Below, in pieces: positions 1 through 7,083 of a stretch of 64,000 nucleotides of DNA. Source of the stretch: Paraburkholderia rhizosphaerae (lineage in GTDB: Bacteria > Pseudomonadota > Gammaproteobacteria > Burkholderiales > Burkholderiaceae); assembly GCF_004366595.1 (NCBI RefSeq), contig NZ_SORE01000015.1, positions 109,250 to 173,249 of the forward strand, written 5' to 3'. Every line of letters starts with the position of its first letter. Within the stretch, counting starts at the first letter, position 1. The position numbers and the translations under genes are program-made. The notes beneath the pieces were generated by a model. The model was not told the DNA's origin. It saw only the letters and a program-made list of their open reading frames with translations, and did not search any database.

Positions 1-221
1 CACGCGATAACGAGGAACTGGAACTCGGCGTGCGCTGCATCGCAGCGGGCATTTACGACGATACCGGCAAGCTTGTTGCCGGTCTGTCGCTTTCGGCGCC
101 GGCCGACCGCCTGCAGGATTCGTGGCTCGGCCAGCTCAGCAAAACCGCTCTGGTGATTTCCGAATCGCTTGGCTATCACCCTGAGGCCGCGCAGCCCGAT
201 GCGGCTGCACAGTCGGCTTGA
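1..221 (+). CDS. IclR-family transcriptional regulator, C-terminal fragment
   Basis: The reading frame is open from the window edge (first full codon at base 3) to the stop at 221, so only the end of the gene is seen. The tail contains ELGVRCIAAGIYDDTGKLV followed by AGLSLSAPADRL, which fits the end of the IclR effector-binding domain (a GAF-like ligand pocket in which a conserved Cys and the 'AaPvfD/AGlSvsgP' core bind small aromatic or sugar acids). IclR proteins are DNA-binding regulators of catabolic operons. The helix-turn-helix half and the regulated operon lie outside the window, so the ligand cannot be inferred. It converges with pbpG. Confidence 0.75.
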   Translation, partial: RDNEELELGVRCIAAGIYDDTGKLVAGLSLSAPADRLQDSWLGQLSKTALVISESLGYHPEAAQPDAAAQSA

Positions 222-308
222 ACAACCATCGCTGAAGGGCCCGGAACGCGCTGCGCCGTTGAATGGCGCGTTCCGCGCGATCAAACTGCACGCTAGCCCG
301 TGCACATG

Positions 309-340
309 AAAAAAGCCCCGCGGTTCAGCGGGGCTTCTCA
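309..340 (-). terminator. Rho-independent terminator of pbpG
   Basis: A GC stem (GCCCCG/CGGGGC at 315-320 and 329-334) has a run of six A on its left side, which reads as a stem followed by a U-run on the minus strand, 45 bases after the pbpG stop. On the plus strand the right flank is only moderately T-rich, so it may also serve the IclR gene weakly. Confidence 0.75.
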
Positions 341-379
341 CTTCTTGCTGCGTCAACGGGCGGCGACAAAACTCGTCAA

Positions 380-1585
380 TCAGGTCCCCGCGCCGTTCGC
401 ATCCGCGCTCGTCACGCGCTGTTCGCCGCCGTTGTCGATCCACGTGCGCAGGCGCGTCGCATCCGCGAAGCGCGAATACTTGCCCGCCGAGTCGAGCAAC
501 ACCATGATCATCGGGCGATTGTCGATCGTGGCCTGCATCACCAGACATTCGCCCGCTTCATTGATAAAGCCCGTCTTCTGCAAGCCGATGTCCCACGTCG
601 GGTTGCGCACCAGCGCGTTCGTGCTGTTGTACGCGAGCGTGCGCTTGCCGGTGTACACCTCATAGCTGCGATCGGTCGAGAACCGGCGGATCATCGGATA
701 CTGATACGCGGCGTTCACCATCTTCACGAGATCGCGCGCGGTCGACACGTTCTGGCTCGTCAGACCGGTCGGGTTTTCAAAGTGCGTATCGACCATACCG
801 AGCGCCTTCGCCTTCGCGTTCATGGCCGCCATAAACGCAGGCCGGCCCCCCGGGTAATAGCGCGACAGTGCAGCCGCCGCGCGATTTTCCGACGCCATCA
901 GTGCGATATGCAGCATGTCCTCACGCGACAGAACCGAGCCCACCGACAGGCGTGAGCCGGTGTTTTTCTCGTAGTCGCGGTCTTCATCGGTGACTTCGAT
1001 CGACTCGGTCATCGGCTCTTTCGAATCCAGCACGACCATTGCGGTCATCAGCTTCGTGATCGACGCGATCGGCACGACGGCACGCGAATTCTTGTCGTAG
1101 ACCGGCTCTTGCGTGTTTTGATCGACCACATACGCGACGGTCGAACGCAATGCGACCCCTTCGGGCGACTCATGCAGGCCGAACGCCTGGCCCGCCGTCG
1201 GCGAGCGCGGCTCGAATGCGACGCGCCGCACGACCGAATGGTGCCGGCCGTTCATCGTGTAGCTCACACGCTTTTTCTTCGAGACGGCGCGCGGCGTGTC
1301 TTCATCGCCGTTGCGCTTTGCAGCAGCAGCGACTTTCGCGACTTTCGCGCCTTTTGCCGCGCCGCGACTCGAAACCTTCTCGGCCGGCTCAGCCGCCTTC
1401 TTCGCGGATTTCTTCGTGGCCTTTGCTTGTTTCTCGGACTTGGCCGTTGACGCTGTCGACGCCGCAAACGCGTCGACCGGCGTCGCCGATGCGGCTGCGA
1501 TGACCATCGAGGCGGCCACCGACAACGCGGTACTGAGCGCCGCGCCGTGCATCAGTTTCAGTGACGAAAACATGTCGGTTTTCAT
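380..1585 (-). CDS. pbpG: D-alanyl-D-alanine endopeptidase (PBP7-type, peptidase S11)
   Basis: This is a periplasmic low-molecular-weight penicillin-binding protein that cleaves D-Ala-meso-DAP cross-links in peptidoglycan. All three S11 active-site motifs are visible: SxxK in PIASITKLM, SxN in MASENRAAA, and KTG in LQKTGFINEAGEC. I start at the ATG at 1585 (MKTDMFSSLKLMHG), which begins a signal peptide with a hydrophobic core ending at ASA; the frame stays open 26 codons further upstream but those residues are not signal-like. An unusual Lys/Ala-rich low-complexity stretch (roughly residues 45-110, with KKSAKKAAEPAEK and KGAKVAKVAAAAK) separates the signal from the catalytic domain, a tail-like linker seen in Burkholderiales homologues. 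It is monocistronic, followed by its own terminator. Confidence 0.9.
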   Translation of the reverse strand: MKTDMFSSLKLMHGAALSTALSVAASMVIAAASATPVDAFAASTASTAKSEKQAKATKKSAKKAAEPAEKVSSRGAAKGAKVAKVAAAAKRNGDEDTPRAVSKKKRVSYTMNGRHHSVVRRVAFEPRSPTAGQAFGLHESPEGVALRSTVAYVVDQNTQEPVYDKNSRAVVPIASITKLMTAMVVLDSKEPMTESIEVTDEDRDYEKNTGSRLSVGSVLSREDMLHIALMASENRAAAALSRYYPGGRPAFMAAMNAKAKALGMVDTHFENPTGLTSQNVSTARDLVKMVNAAYQYPMIRRFSTDRSYEVYTGKRTLAYNSTNALVRNPTWDIGLQKTGFINEAGECLVMQATIDNRPMIMVLLDSAGKYSRFADATRLRTWIDNGGEQRVTSADANGAGT

Positions 1586-2179
1586 TGGTGTTCTGGGGGG
1601 TAAAGCGGCAGGGAATTGTCCGCCAGTGTAGTGAATCAACGAAAAATTAGCAAATTTAAGCACTTACCAGCACTCGTTAAACCGAGTTGTAAGGCTCAAT
1701 TGCCATAACACAATGACCAGCGCAACTCCCATCGAAAAGATCAATCATCGGAGCAAAACGGAACTCCGGTCAGCGATGGAAACGATTTCCATGCATGACG
1801 GCACCTTCCACACACGACTTGATCAGGGGAAGTACGGCCGCGACGCCGGCGCACCGGGCGCAACGCTTGAGCCCTGATGTTTTGGAGGCGGCACGTCAGC
1901 ACCATTCGCAGTCTGTCAGATCGCTGTTAAACGGGTGCTGAAACTGGCGCATCGCGCGTCAGACCGGGATGGAGATTTAACGTTCCGCCACGGTTTCAGT
2001 GTACGTCGCGATTTTACCGCGACAGTCGTTGTTTGTTAGGTAACTCACGAAACCCGCCATTGTTGCTTTATTTGTTACAAATGAACGCACCACCTCGGTG
2101 CAACGACGCAATATGCATTGCAATTTCACAATTCCATAAACGTTTCATAACGTACTGTTTTCTCAATAGATTACGACCA
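1586..2179. other. Intergenic region between divergent pbpG and phaP
   Basis: About 600 bases without a supported gene. The segment next to pbpG is AT-rich and should hold its promoter, but no clear -35/-10 pair stands out. A GCAATATGCATTGC palindrome near 2108-2121 lies upstream of the phaP promoter and could be an additional regulator site. Short open frames here lack ribosome sites and recognisable products. Confidence 0.5.
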
Positions 2180-2253
2180 TTGTGCGACGCACAAAAAGTA
2201 CTTGACAACATTGGGCACTATCCTAAAATGGGAACCATTGTTGCGACGCACAA
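2180..2253 (+). promoter_or_regulatory. phaP promoter flanked by two PhaR-like operators
   Basis: A strong sigma-70 promoter reads TTGACA (2202-2207), a 16-base spacer and TAAAAT (2224-2229). It is bracketed by two near-identical sites: TTGTGCGACGCACAA at 2180-2194, a perfect inverted repeat just upstream of the -35, and TTGTTGCGACGCACAA at 2238-2253, over or just past the expected start of transcription. In Cupriavidus and related bacteria PhaR represses phaP until PHB granules titrate it, so these are inferred PhaR operators. The phasin ATG is at 2386, giving a leader of about 150 bases. Confidence 0.75.
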
Positions 2254-2385
2254 TGCATCATCGCCTCCCAACGTGCGGCGTACCCAATACCCGACCGGCC
2301 TGGTTTTCATGTCGGTTTTGATTGATCAAACTGATTAACCCAACTCGGTCCGCGCCAGACGGACCGGTACTTCAGGAGCGTAAAC

Positions 2386-2973
2386 ATGACTCTGCTGACC
2401 CCTGAGCAATTCGCTGCAGCCCAGAAGGCCAACCTCGAAACCCTCTTCGGTCTCACGAACAAGGCATTCGAAGGTGTCGAGAAGCTGGTCGAACTGAACT
2501 TGCAAGTCGTCAAGTCGACGCTCGCGGAAGGCCAGGAAAACGCGCAGCGCGCGCTGTCCGTGAAGGACGCGCAAGAACTCCTCGCGCTGCAGGCTAGCCT
2601 CACGCAGCCGGTTGCCGAGAAGGTGCTGTCGTACGGCCGTCACCTGTATGAAATCGCGTCGGCTACGCAGGCTGAATTTACCCGCGTCGCGGAAGCGCAG
2701 TACGAAGAGCAGAACCGCAAGGTGCAGGCGCTCGTCGAGAACGTCGCGAAGAACGCGCCGGCTGGTTCGGAAACCGCGGTCGCCGTGATCAAGTCGGCGA
2801 TCACCGCTGCGAACACCACGTACGAAACGGTCCACAAGGCCACGAAGCAAGCGGTCGAAATCGCTGAAAGCAACTTCAACGCGGCCGCTACCGCTGCGTC
2901 GAAGGCCGCTTCGCAAGCCGCCGCGCAAGTGTCGCGTTCGGCTTCGGCAACGAAGAAGGCTGCTGCTGCCTAA
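2386..2973 (+). CDS. phaP: Phasin family protein (PHA granule-associated)
   Basis: A 195-residue Ala/Lys/Glu-rich, helix-forming protein opens with MTLLTPEQFAAAQKANLETL and GLTNKAFEGVEKLVELN, the signature of the Phasin_2 family of PhaP1 proteins. Phasins coat polyhydroxybutyrate granules and set their size and number. The C-terminus is an Ala/Ser/Lys low-complexity tail. An AGGAG ribosome site lies 9 bases before the ATG. It is monocistronic, under the TTGACA/TAAAAT promoter with two PhaR-like operators. PHA synthase genes are not in this window. Confidence 0.93.
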   Translation: MTLLTPEQFAAAQKANLETLFGLTNKAFEGVEKLVELNLQVVKSTLAEGQENAQRALSVKDAQELLALQASLTQPVAEKVLSYGRHLYEIASATQAEFTRVAEAQYEEQNRKVQALVENVAKNAPAGSETAVAVIKSAITAANTTYETVHKATKQAVEIAESNFNAAATAASKAASQAAAQVSRSASATKKAAAA

Positions 2974-3195
2974 GGTTGACACCTGAGGTTTGACCGCCAA
3001 CACGGTACAAAGAGAATCCGTTTCATCACATCGGGCTTCGAACAGGCGTCGGCCGAACAACGTTCAGCATTCCGAATACGTTCGTGCCGACGCTGCCGCG
3101 AGTCACTCAAGCATCACTGACAAGAGGCTATAGCGTCGCGCGGACTTCTGTCTGCCGCGACCAGACGCTCCGATACGTGAAACCGCGTATCGTTA

Positions 3196-3220
3196 CCCCG
3201 GCTCCGGCCGGGATTTTTTT
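3196..3220 (+). terminator. Rho-independent terminator after phaP
   Basis: A CCCGG/CCGGG stem with a short loop is followed directly by a run of seven T (3214-3220). It lies 220 bases after the phaP stop, so the phasin transcript would have a long 3' untranslated region. Confidence 0.75.
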
Positions 3221-3235
3221 GTCCGCGCCCAAACG

Positions 3236-3280
3236 CAAAAATGGCGCGCCCTGCTTTCGCAGGAGCGCGCCATTTCTTTT
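3236..3280 (-). terminator. Bidirectional terminator between phaP and lpdA
   Basis: A long stem, ATGGCGCGCC plus CTGC pairing with GCAG plus GCGCGCCAT around a TTTC loop, is flanked by AAAAA on the left and TTTCTTTT on the right, so it can end transcripts from both strands. Its main client is lpdA, whose stop is about 55 bases away. Confidence 0.75.
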
Positions 3281-3334
3281 GCGCGGCGTTTCACGTAGCA
3301 ACGTTTGACAACACGTTGCGCGCGCAGGCTTACT

Positions 3335-5113
3335 TTACTTCCTGCGCTGCGGCGGCAAGTCCGTGCAAACGCCCTCATACAACTCGGCGGCCATACCAAT
3401 CGATTCGCCCAGCGTCGGGTGCGGGTGAATCGTCTTGCCGATATCGGTTGCGTCCGCACCCATCTCGATCGCCAGACACACTTCGCTGATCAGATCGCCG
3501 GCATTCAGCCCGACAATCCCACCGCCGATCACGCGATGCGTTTCTTCGTCGAAGATCAGCTTCGTGAAGCCTTCGTCGCGCCCGTTCGCGATCGCGCGGC
3601 CCGACGCAGCCCACGGGAATACGGCCTTGCCGTACTTGATGCCTTCGGCCTTGCACTGGTCTTCGGTCTTGCCGGCCCATGCGACTTCCGGGTCCGTATA
3701 CGCGACAGAAGGAATTTGCAGTGCGTCGAAGTACGCCTTCTCGCCGTGCGCGGCTTCCGCCGCGACGTGACCTTCATGCACTGCCTTGTGCGCAAGCATC
3801 GGCTGGCCGACGATATCGCCGATCGCATAGATATGCGGCACATTCGTACGCATCTGCTTGTCGACATCGATAAAGCCGCGATCCGTGACTGCGACGCCCG
3901 CCTTGTCCGCACCGATCTTCTTGCCGTTCGGGCTGCGGCCGACCGCGACCAGCACGAGGTCGTAACGCTGCGGCTCGGCCGGCGCCTTCTCGCCTTCGAA
4001 CGTGATATAGATGCCGTCCTGCTTCGCTTGCGCGGCGGTGGTTTTGGTCTTCAGCATCACGTTCGCGAAACGCTTGCTGTTGAACTTCTCCCACACCTTC
4101 ACCAGATCGCGGTCCGCGCCCAGCATCAGCCCGTCGAGCATTTCAACGACGTCGATCTGCGCACCGAGCGTCGAATACACGGTCGCCATTTCCAGGCCGA
4201 TAATGCCGCCGCCGATCACCAGCATGCGCTGCGGAATCTGACGCAGTTCGAGCGCGCCGGTCGAATCGACGACACGCGGATCTTCCGGAATGAACGGCAG
4301 TTTCACCGCCTGCGAACCCGCCGCGATGATCGCGTTCTTGAACTTGATGACCTTCTTGCCGCTTTCGGTCTGCACTTCCATATGATGCGGATCGACGAAT
4401 GCGCCGACGCCGGTCACCACTTCGACCTTGCGTGCCTTCGCCATCCCGCCGAGACCGCCGGTGAGCTTCTTCACGACGCCCGACTTGAACTCGCGCAGCT
4501 TGTCGAGATCGACTTGCGGCTTCGCAAACGTGATGCCGTGCGCGCCGAGCGCGGCGGCTTCGTCGATCACCAGCGCGGTGTGCAACAGCGCCTTCGACGG
4601 AATGCAACCGACGTTCAGACAAACGCCGCCGAGCGTTGCGTAACGCTCGACCAGCACAGTCTTCATGCCGAGATCGGCGGCACGGAATGCGGCCGAGTAG
4701 CCGCCGGGGCCTGAGCCGAGCACGACCATATCGCATTCGATATCCGCGGCGCCCGAGAAGCTACCGGCTTGCGGTGCGCTGGCCGGCTTTTGCTGCGCAG
4801 CGGGCTGTGCCGCCGGTGCAGCGGCCTTCGCCGGTGCGGCGGCCTTGGTCTCTTCCTTCGCCGGCGCGGCTTCGCCCGACGTCTCAACCAGCGCGATGAT
4901 CGTGCCTTCCGACACCTTGTCGCCGGCCTTCACGCGCACTTCCTTGACGGTGCCGGCGGCATCGCTCGGCACTTCAATCGATGCCTTGTCGGACTCGAGC
5001 GTCATCAGCGCCTGTTCTTTTTCGATGACGTCGCCCGGTTTGATATTGACTTCGATGACATCGACGTCCTTGAAGTCGCCGATGTCCGGCACCTTAACTT
5101 CGACGAGACTCAT
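3335..5113 (-). CDS. lpdA: Dihydrolipoyl dehydrogenase (E3) with N-terminal lipoyl domain
   Basis: This is the E3 flavoprotein of pyruvate dehydrogenase, which reoxidises dihydrolipoamide with NAD+. The N-terminal 80 residues form a lipoyl domain (LMTLESDKASIEVPS, with the lipoylated Lys in ESDKA), followed by an Ala/Pro/Lys-rich hinge. Then come the FAD-binding GSGPGGYSAAFRAADLG, the redox disulfide GGVCLNVGCIPSK, the NAD-binding GGGIIGLEMATVYSTLG and the C-terminal HPHPTLGESIGMA catalytic His-Glu pair. The ATG at 5113 is preceded by GAAGGGG, while the frame extends upstream without a ribosome site; this gives 592 residues, usual for E3 subunits with a lipoyl arm. It lies downstream of pdhB, 212 bases away, in the aceE-pdhB-lpdA direction. 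Confidence 0.95.
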   Translation of the reverse strand: MSLVEVKVPDIGDFKDVDVIEVNIKPGDVIEKEQALMTLESDKASIEVPSDAAGTVKEVRVKAGDKVSEGTIIALVETSGEAAPAKEETKAAAPAKAAAPAAQPAAQQKPASAPQAGSFSGAADIECDMVVLGSGPGGYSAAFRAADLGMKTVLVERYATLGGVCLNVGCIPSKALLHTALVIDEAAALGAHGITFAKPQVDLDKLREFKSGVVKKLTGGLGGMAKARKVEVVTGVGAFVDPHHMEVQTESGKKVIKFKNAIIAAGSQAVKLPFIPEDPRVVDSTGALELRQIPQRMLVIGGGIIGLEMATVYSTLGAQIDVVEMLDGLMLGADRDLVKVWEKFNSKRFANVMLKTKTTAAQAKQDGIYITFEGEKAPAEPQRYDLVLVAVGRSPNGKKIGADKAGVAVTDRGFIDVDKQMRTNVPHIYAIGDIVGQPMLAHKAVHEGHVAAEAAHGEKAYFDALQIPSVAYTDPEVAWAGKTEDQCKAEGIKYGKAVFPWAASGRAIANGRDEGFTKLIFDEETHRVIGGGIVGLNAGDLISEVCLAIEMGADATDIGKTIHPHPTLGESIGMAAELYEGVCTDLPPQRRK

Positions 5114-5325
5114 GAGTGTCCCCTTCTCTTGTTGCCGTGTTGATGAGGGATTGCTGCGCGGCCGGTGAACCGGAGGCGATCGACGCGCGGCGGGTTCGAC
5201 AAACAGGCGCCGCCCCGTTGTGGAACGACGCCTGTCAAACACATGCCAAGCTCGGATTCAGCCAGATGGTTCAACAACAAAGGCGTGGACAGCAACAGCC
5301 AGCCACGCCCCGCACGCTGCAAAAA

Positions 5326-7002
5326 TCAAAGAATGACCCGCCGGAAGTCGCCGAGGATCGCACTGAGATACGCGTTAAAGCGCGCCGCTTCCGCGCCGTC
5401 GATCACCCGGTGGTCATACGACAGCGACAACGGCAGCGTCAGACGCGGCACAAACTGCTTGCCGTCCCAGACCGGTTTCATCGCACTGCGCGACAGGCCG
5501 AGAATCGCGACTTCAGGCGCATTGATGATCGGCGTGAACGTCGTGCCGCCGATGCCGCCCAGCGACGAAATCGAGAACGAGCCGCCCTGCATCTGCTCGG
5601 GCTTGAGCTTGCCGTCGCGCGCGAGCTTCGACAGCTCGGCCATTTCCTTCGCGATATCGACAAGACCCTTCTTGTCCGCATCGCGGATCACCGGCACGAC
5701 AAGGCCGTGCGGCGTATCGGCGGCAAAACCGATATGGAAATACTGCTTGTAGACGAGGTTATCGCCGTCGAGGCTCGTATTGAACGTCGGGAATTTCTTC
5801 AACGCGGCGACCACGGCCTTGATCACGAATGCGAGCATCGTGAACTTCACGCCGGCCTTCTCGTGCTCCTTGTTCAGTTGCACGCGCAATGCTTCGAGAT
5901 CCGTAATGTCCGCTTCGTCGTTGTTCGTGACGTGCGGAATCATCACCCAGTTGCGATGCAGGTTCGCGCCCGAGATCTTCTTGATGCGCGACAGCGGTTT
6001 CGGGTCGATCGGACCGAACTTCGTAAAGTCGATCTTCGGCCACGGCAGCAGATTCAGCTCGCCGCCGCCCGCCGGTGCGCCCGCGGCCGCGGCCGGCGCC
6101 GCGCGCTGGCCAGTCATGACGCCCTTCACGAACGCGGTCACGTCATCCTGCGTGATGCGTCCTTTCGGACCGCTGCCTTGCACGCGCGATACGTCGACGC
6201 CCAGCTCACGCGCAAACTTGCGCACCGACGGCGACGCATGGCTTGGCTTGTACGCGCCGCCTTCGCCGGCGGGAATCACCGGCGCCTGCGCGAGCGCGGA
6301 TGGCGCCGCGGCCGGCGCGGGGGCCGGCTTTTGTGGCGCGTCGGACGGCTCTTCAGCCGCCTGCTTCGGCGCCGCGGCAGCCGCTGCCGGCGCAGCGGCC
6401 CCGCCCGCGCCTTCGATCAGCACGATCACGGTGCCTTCGGACACCGTGTCGCCGACCTTCACCTTCAGTTCCTTGACGACGCCCGCGGCCGGGCTCGGCA
6501 CATCCATCGTCGCCTTGTCGGATTCGAGCGTGATTAGCGACTGCTCTTTCTCGACACGATCGCCAACCTTCACCGCGATCTCGATGACCGGCACGTCCTT
6601 GTAGTCGCCGATGTCCGGCACCTTCACTTCCTGCACACCGCCACCGCCAGCGGCAGCCGCCGCCGGGGCCGCCTGTGCCGCGGATGCCGCGGCGGCCGGC
6701 TGCGCGGCGCCGTTAGCCGGCGCGGGCTTCGACGCAGCCGGCGCGGGCGCGGCAGCCGCGCCTTCCCCTTCGAGCAGAATGATCAGCGTGCCTTCCGACA
6801 CCGAATCGCCGACCTTCACCTTCAGTTCCTTAACCTTGCCCGACACCGGGCTCGGCACATCCATCGTCGCCTTATCGGATTCCAGCGTAACTAGCGACTG
6901 CTCTTTCTCGACGGTATCACCCGCCTTCACCAGCACCTCGATTACAGGAACGTCCTTGTAATCGCCGATGTCCGGCACCTTGACTTCGATCGCTTGGCTC
7001 AT
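5326..7002 (-). CDS. pdhB: Dihydrolipoyllysine acetyltransferase (E2 of pyruvate dehydrogenase)
   Basis: This is the core E2 of pyruvate dehydrogenase, which transfers acetyl groups from lipoyl to CoA. Two tandem lipoyl domains are seen (each with TLESDKATMDVPSP, about residues 1-75 and 120-195), joined by Ala/Pro hinges. A peripheral subunit-binding domain (HASPSVRKFARELGVDVSRV, PKGRITQDDV) and the catalytic acetyltransferase domain ending in SYDHRVIDGAEAARF (the HRxxDG active site) follow. It is 558 residues, as expected for a two-lipoyl E2. It lies 80 bases downstream of aceE and is almost certainly co-transcribed. Confidence 0.95.
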   Translation of the reverse strand: MSQAIEVKVPDIGDYKDVPVIEVLVKAGDTVEKEQSLVTLESDKATMDVPSPVSGKVKELKVKVGDSVSEGTLIILLEGEGAAAAPAPAASKPAPANGAAQPAAAASAAQAAPAAAAAGGGGVQEVKVPDIGDYKDVPVIEIAVKVGDRVEKEQSLITLESDKATMDVPSPAAGVVKELKVKVGDTVSEGTVIVLIEGAGGAAAPAAAAAAPKQAAEEPSDAPQKPAPAPAAAPSALAQAPVIPAGEGGAYKPSHASPSVRKFARELGVDVSRVQGSGPKGRITQDDVTAFVKGVMTGQRAAPAAAAGAPAGGGELNLLPWPKIDFTKFGPIDPKPLSRIKKISGANLHRNWVMIPHVTNNDEADITDLEALRVQLNKEHEKAGVKFTMLAFVIKAVVAALKKFPTFNTSLDGDNLVYKQYFHIGFAADTPHGLVVPVIRDADKKGLVDIAKEMAELSKLARDGKLKPEQMQGGSFSISSLGGIGGTTFTPIINAPEVAILGLSRSAMKPVWDGKQFVPRLTLPLSLSYDHRVIDGAEAARFNAYLSAILGDFRRVIL

Positions 7003-7083
7003 TTGTTTTCTGTCTCCAGGGCCGAGCGCACTCCGCCGACATCGAGAACGGAGTGCGCGCGGCGTCGCCCGGGGGGCGACGAG

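Noticed and set aside
3305..4714. 469-codon plus-strand frame opposite lpdA
   Set aside because: Shadow caused by high third-position GC; lpdA on the other strand has every E3 motif.
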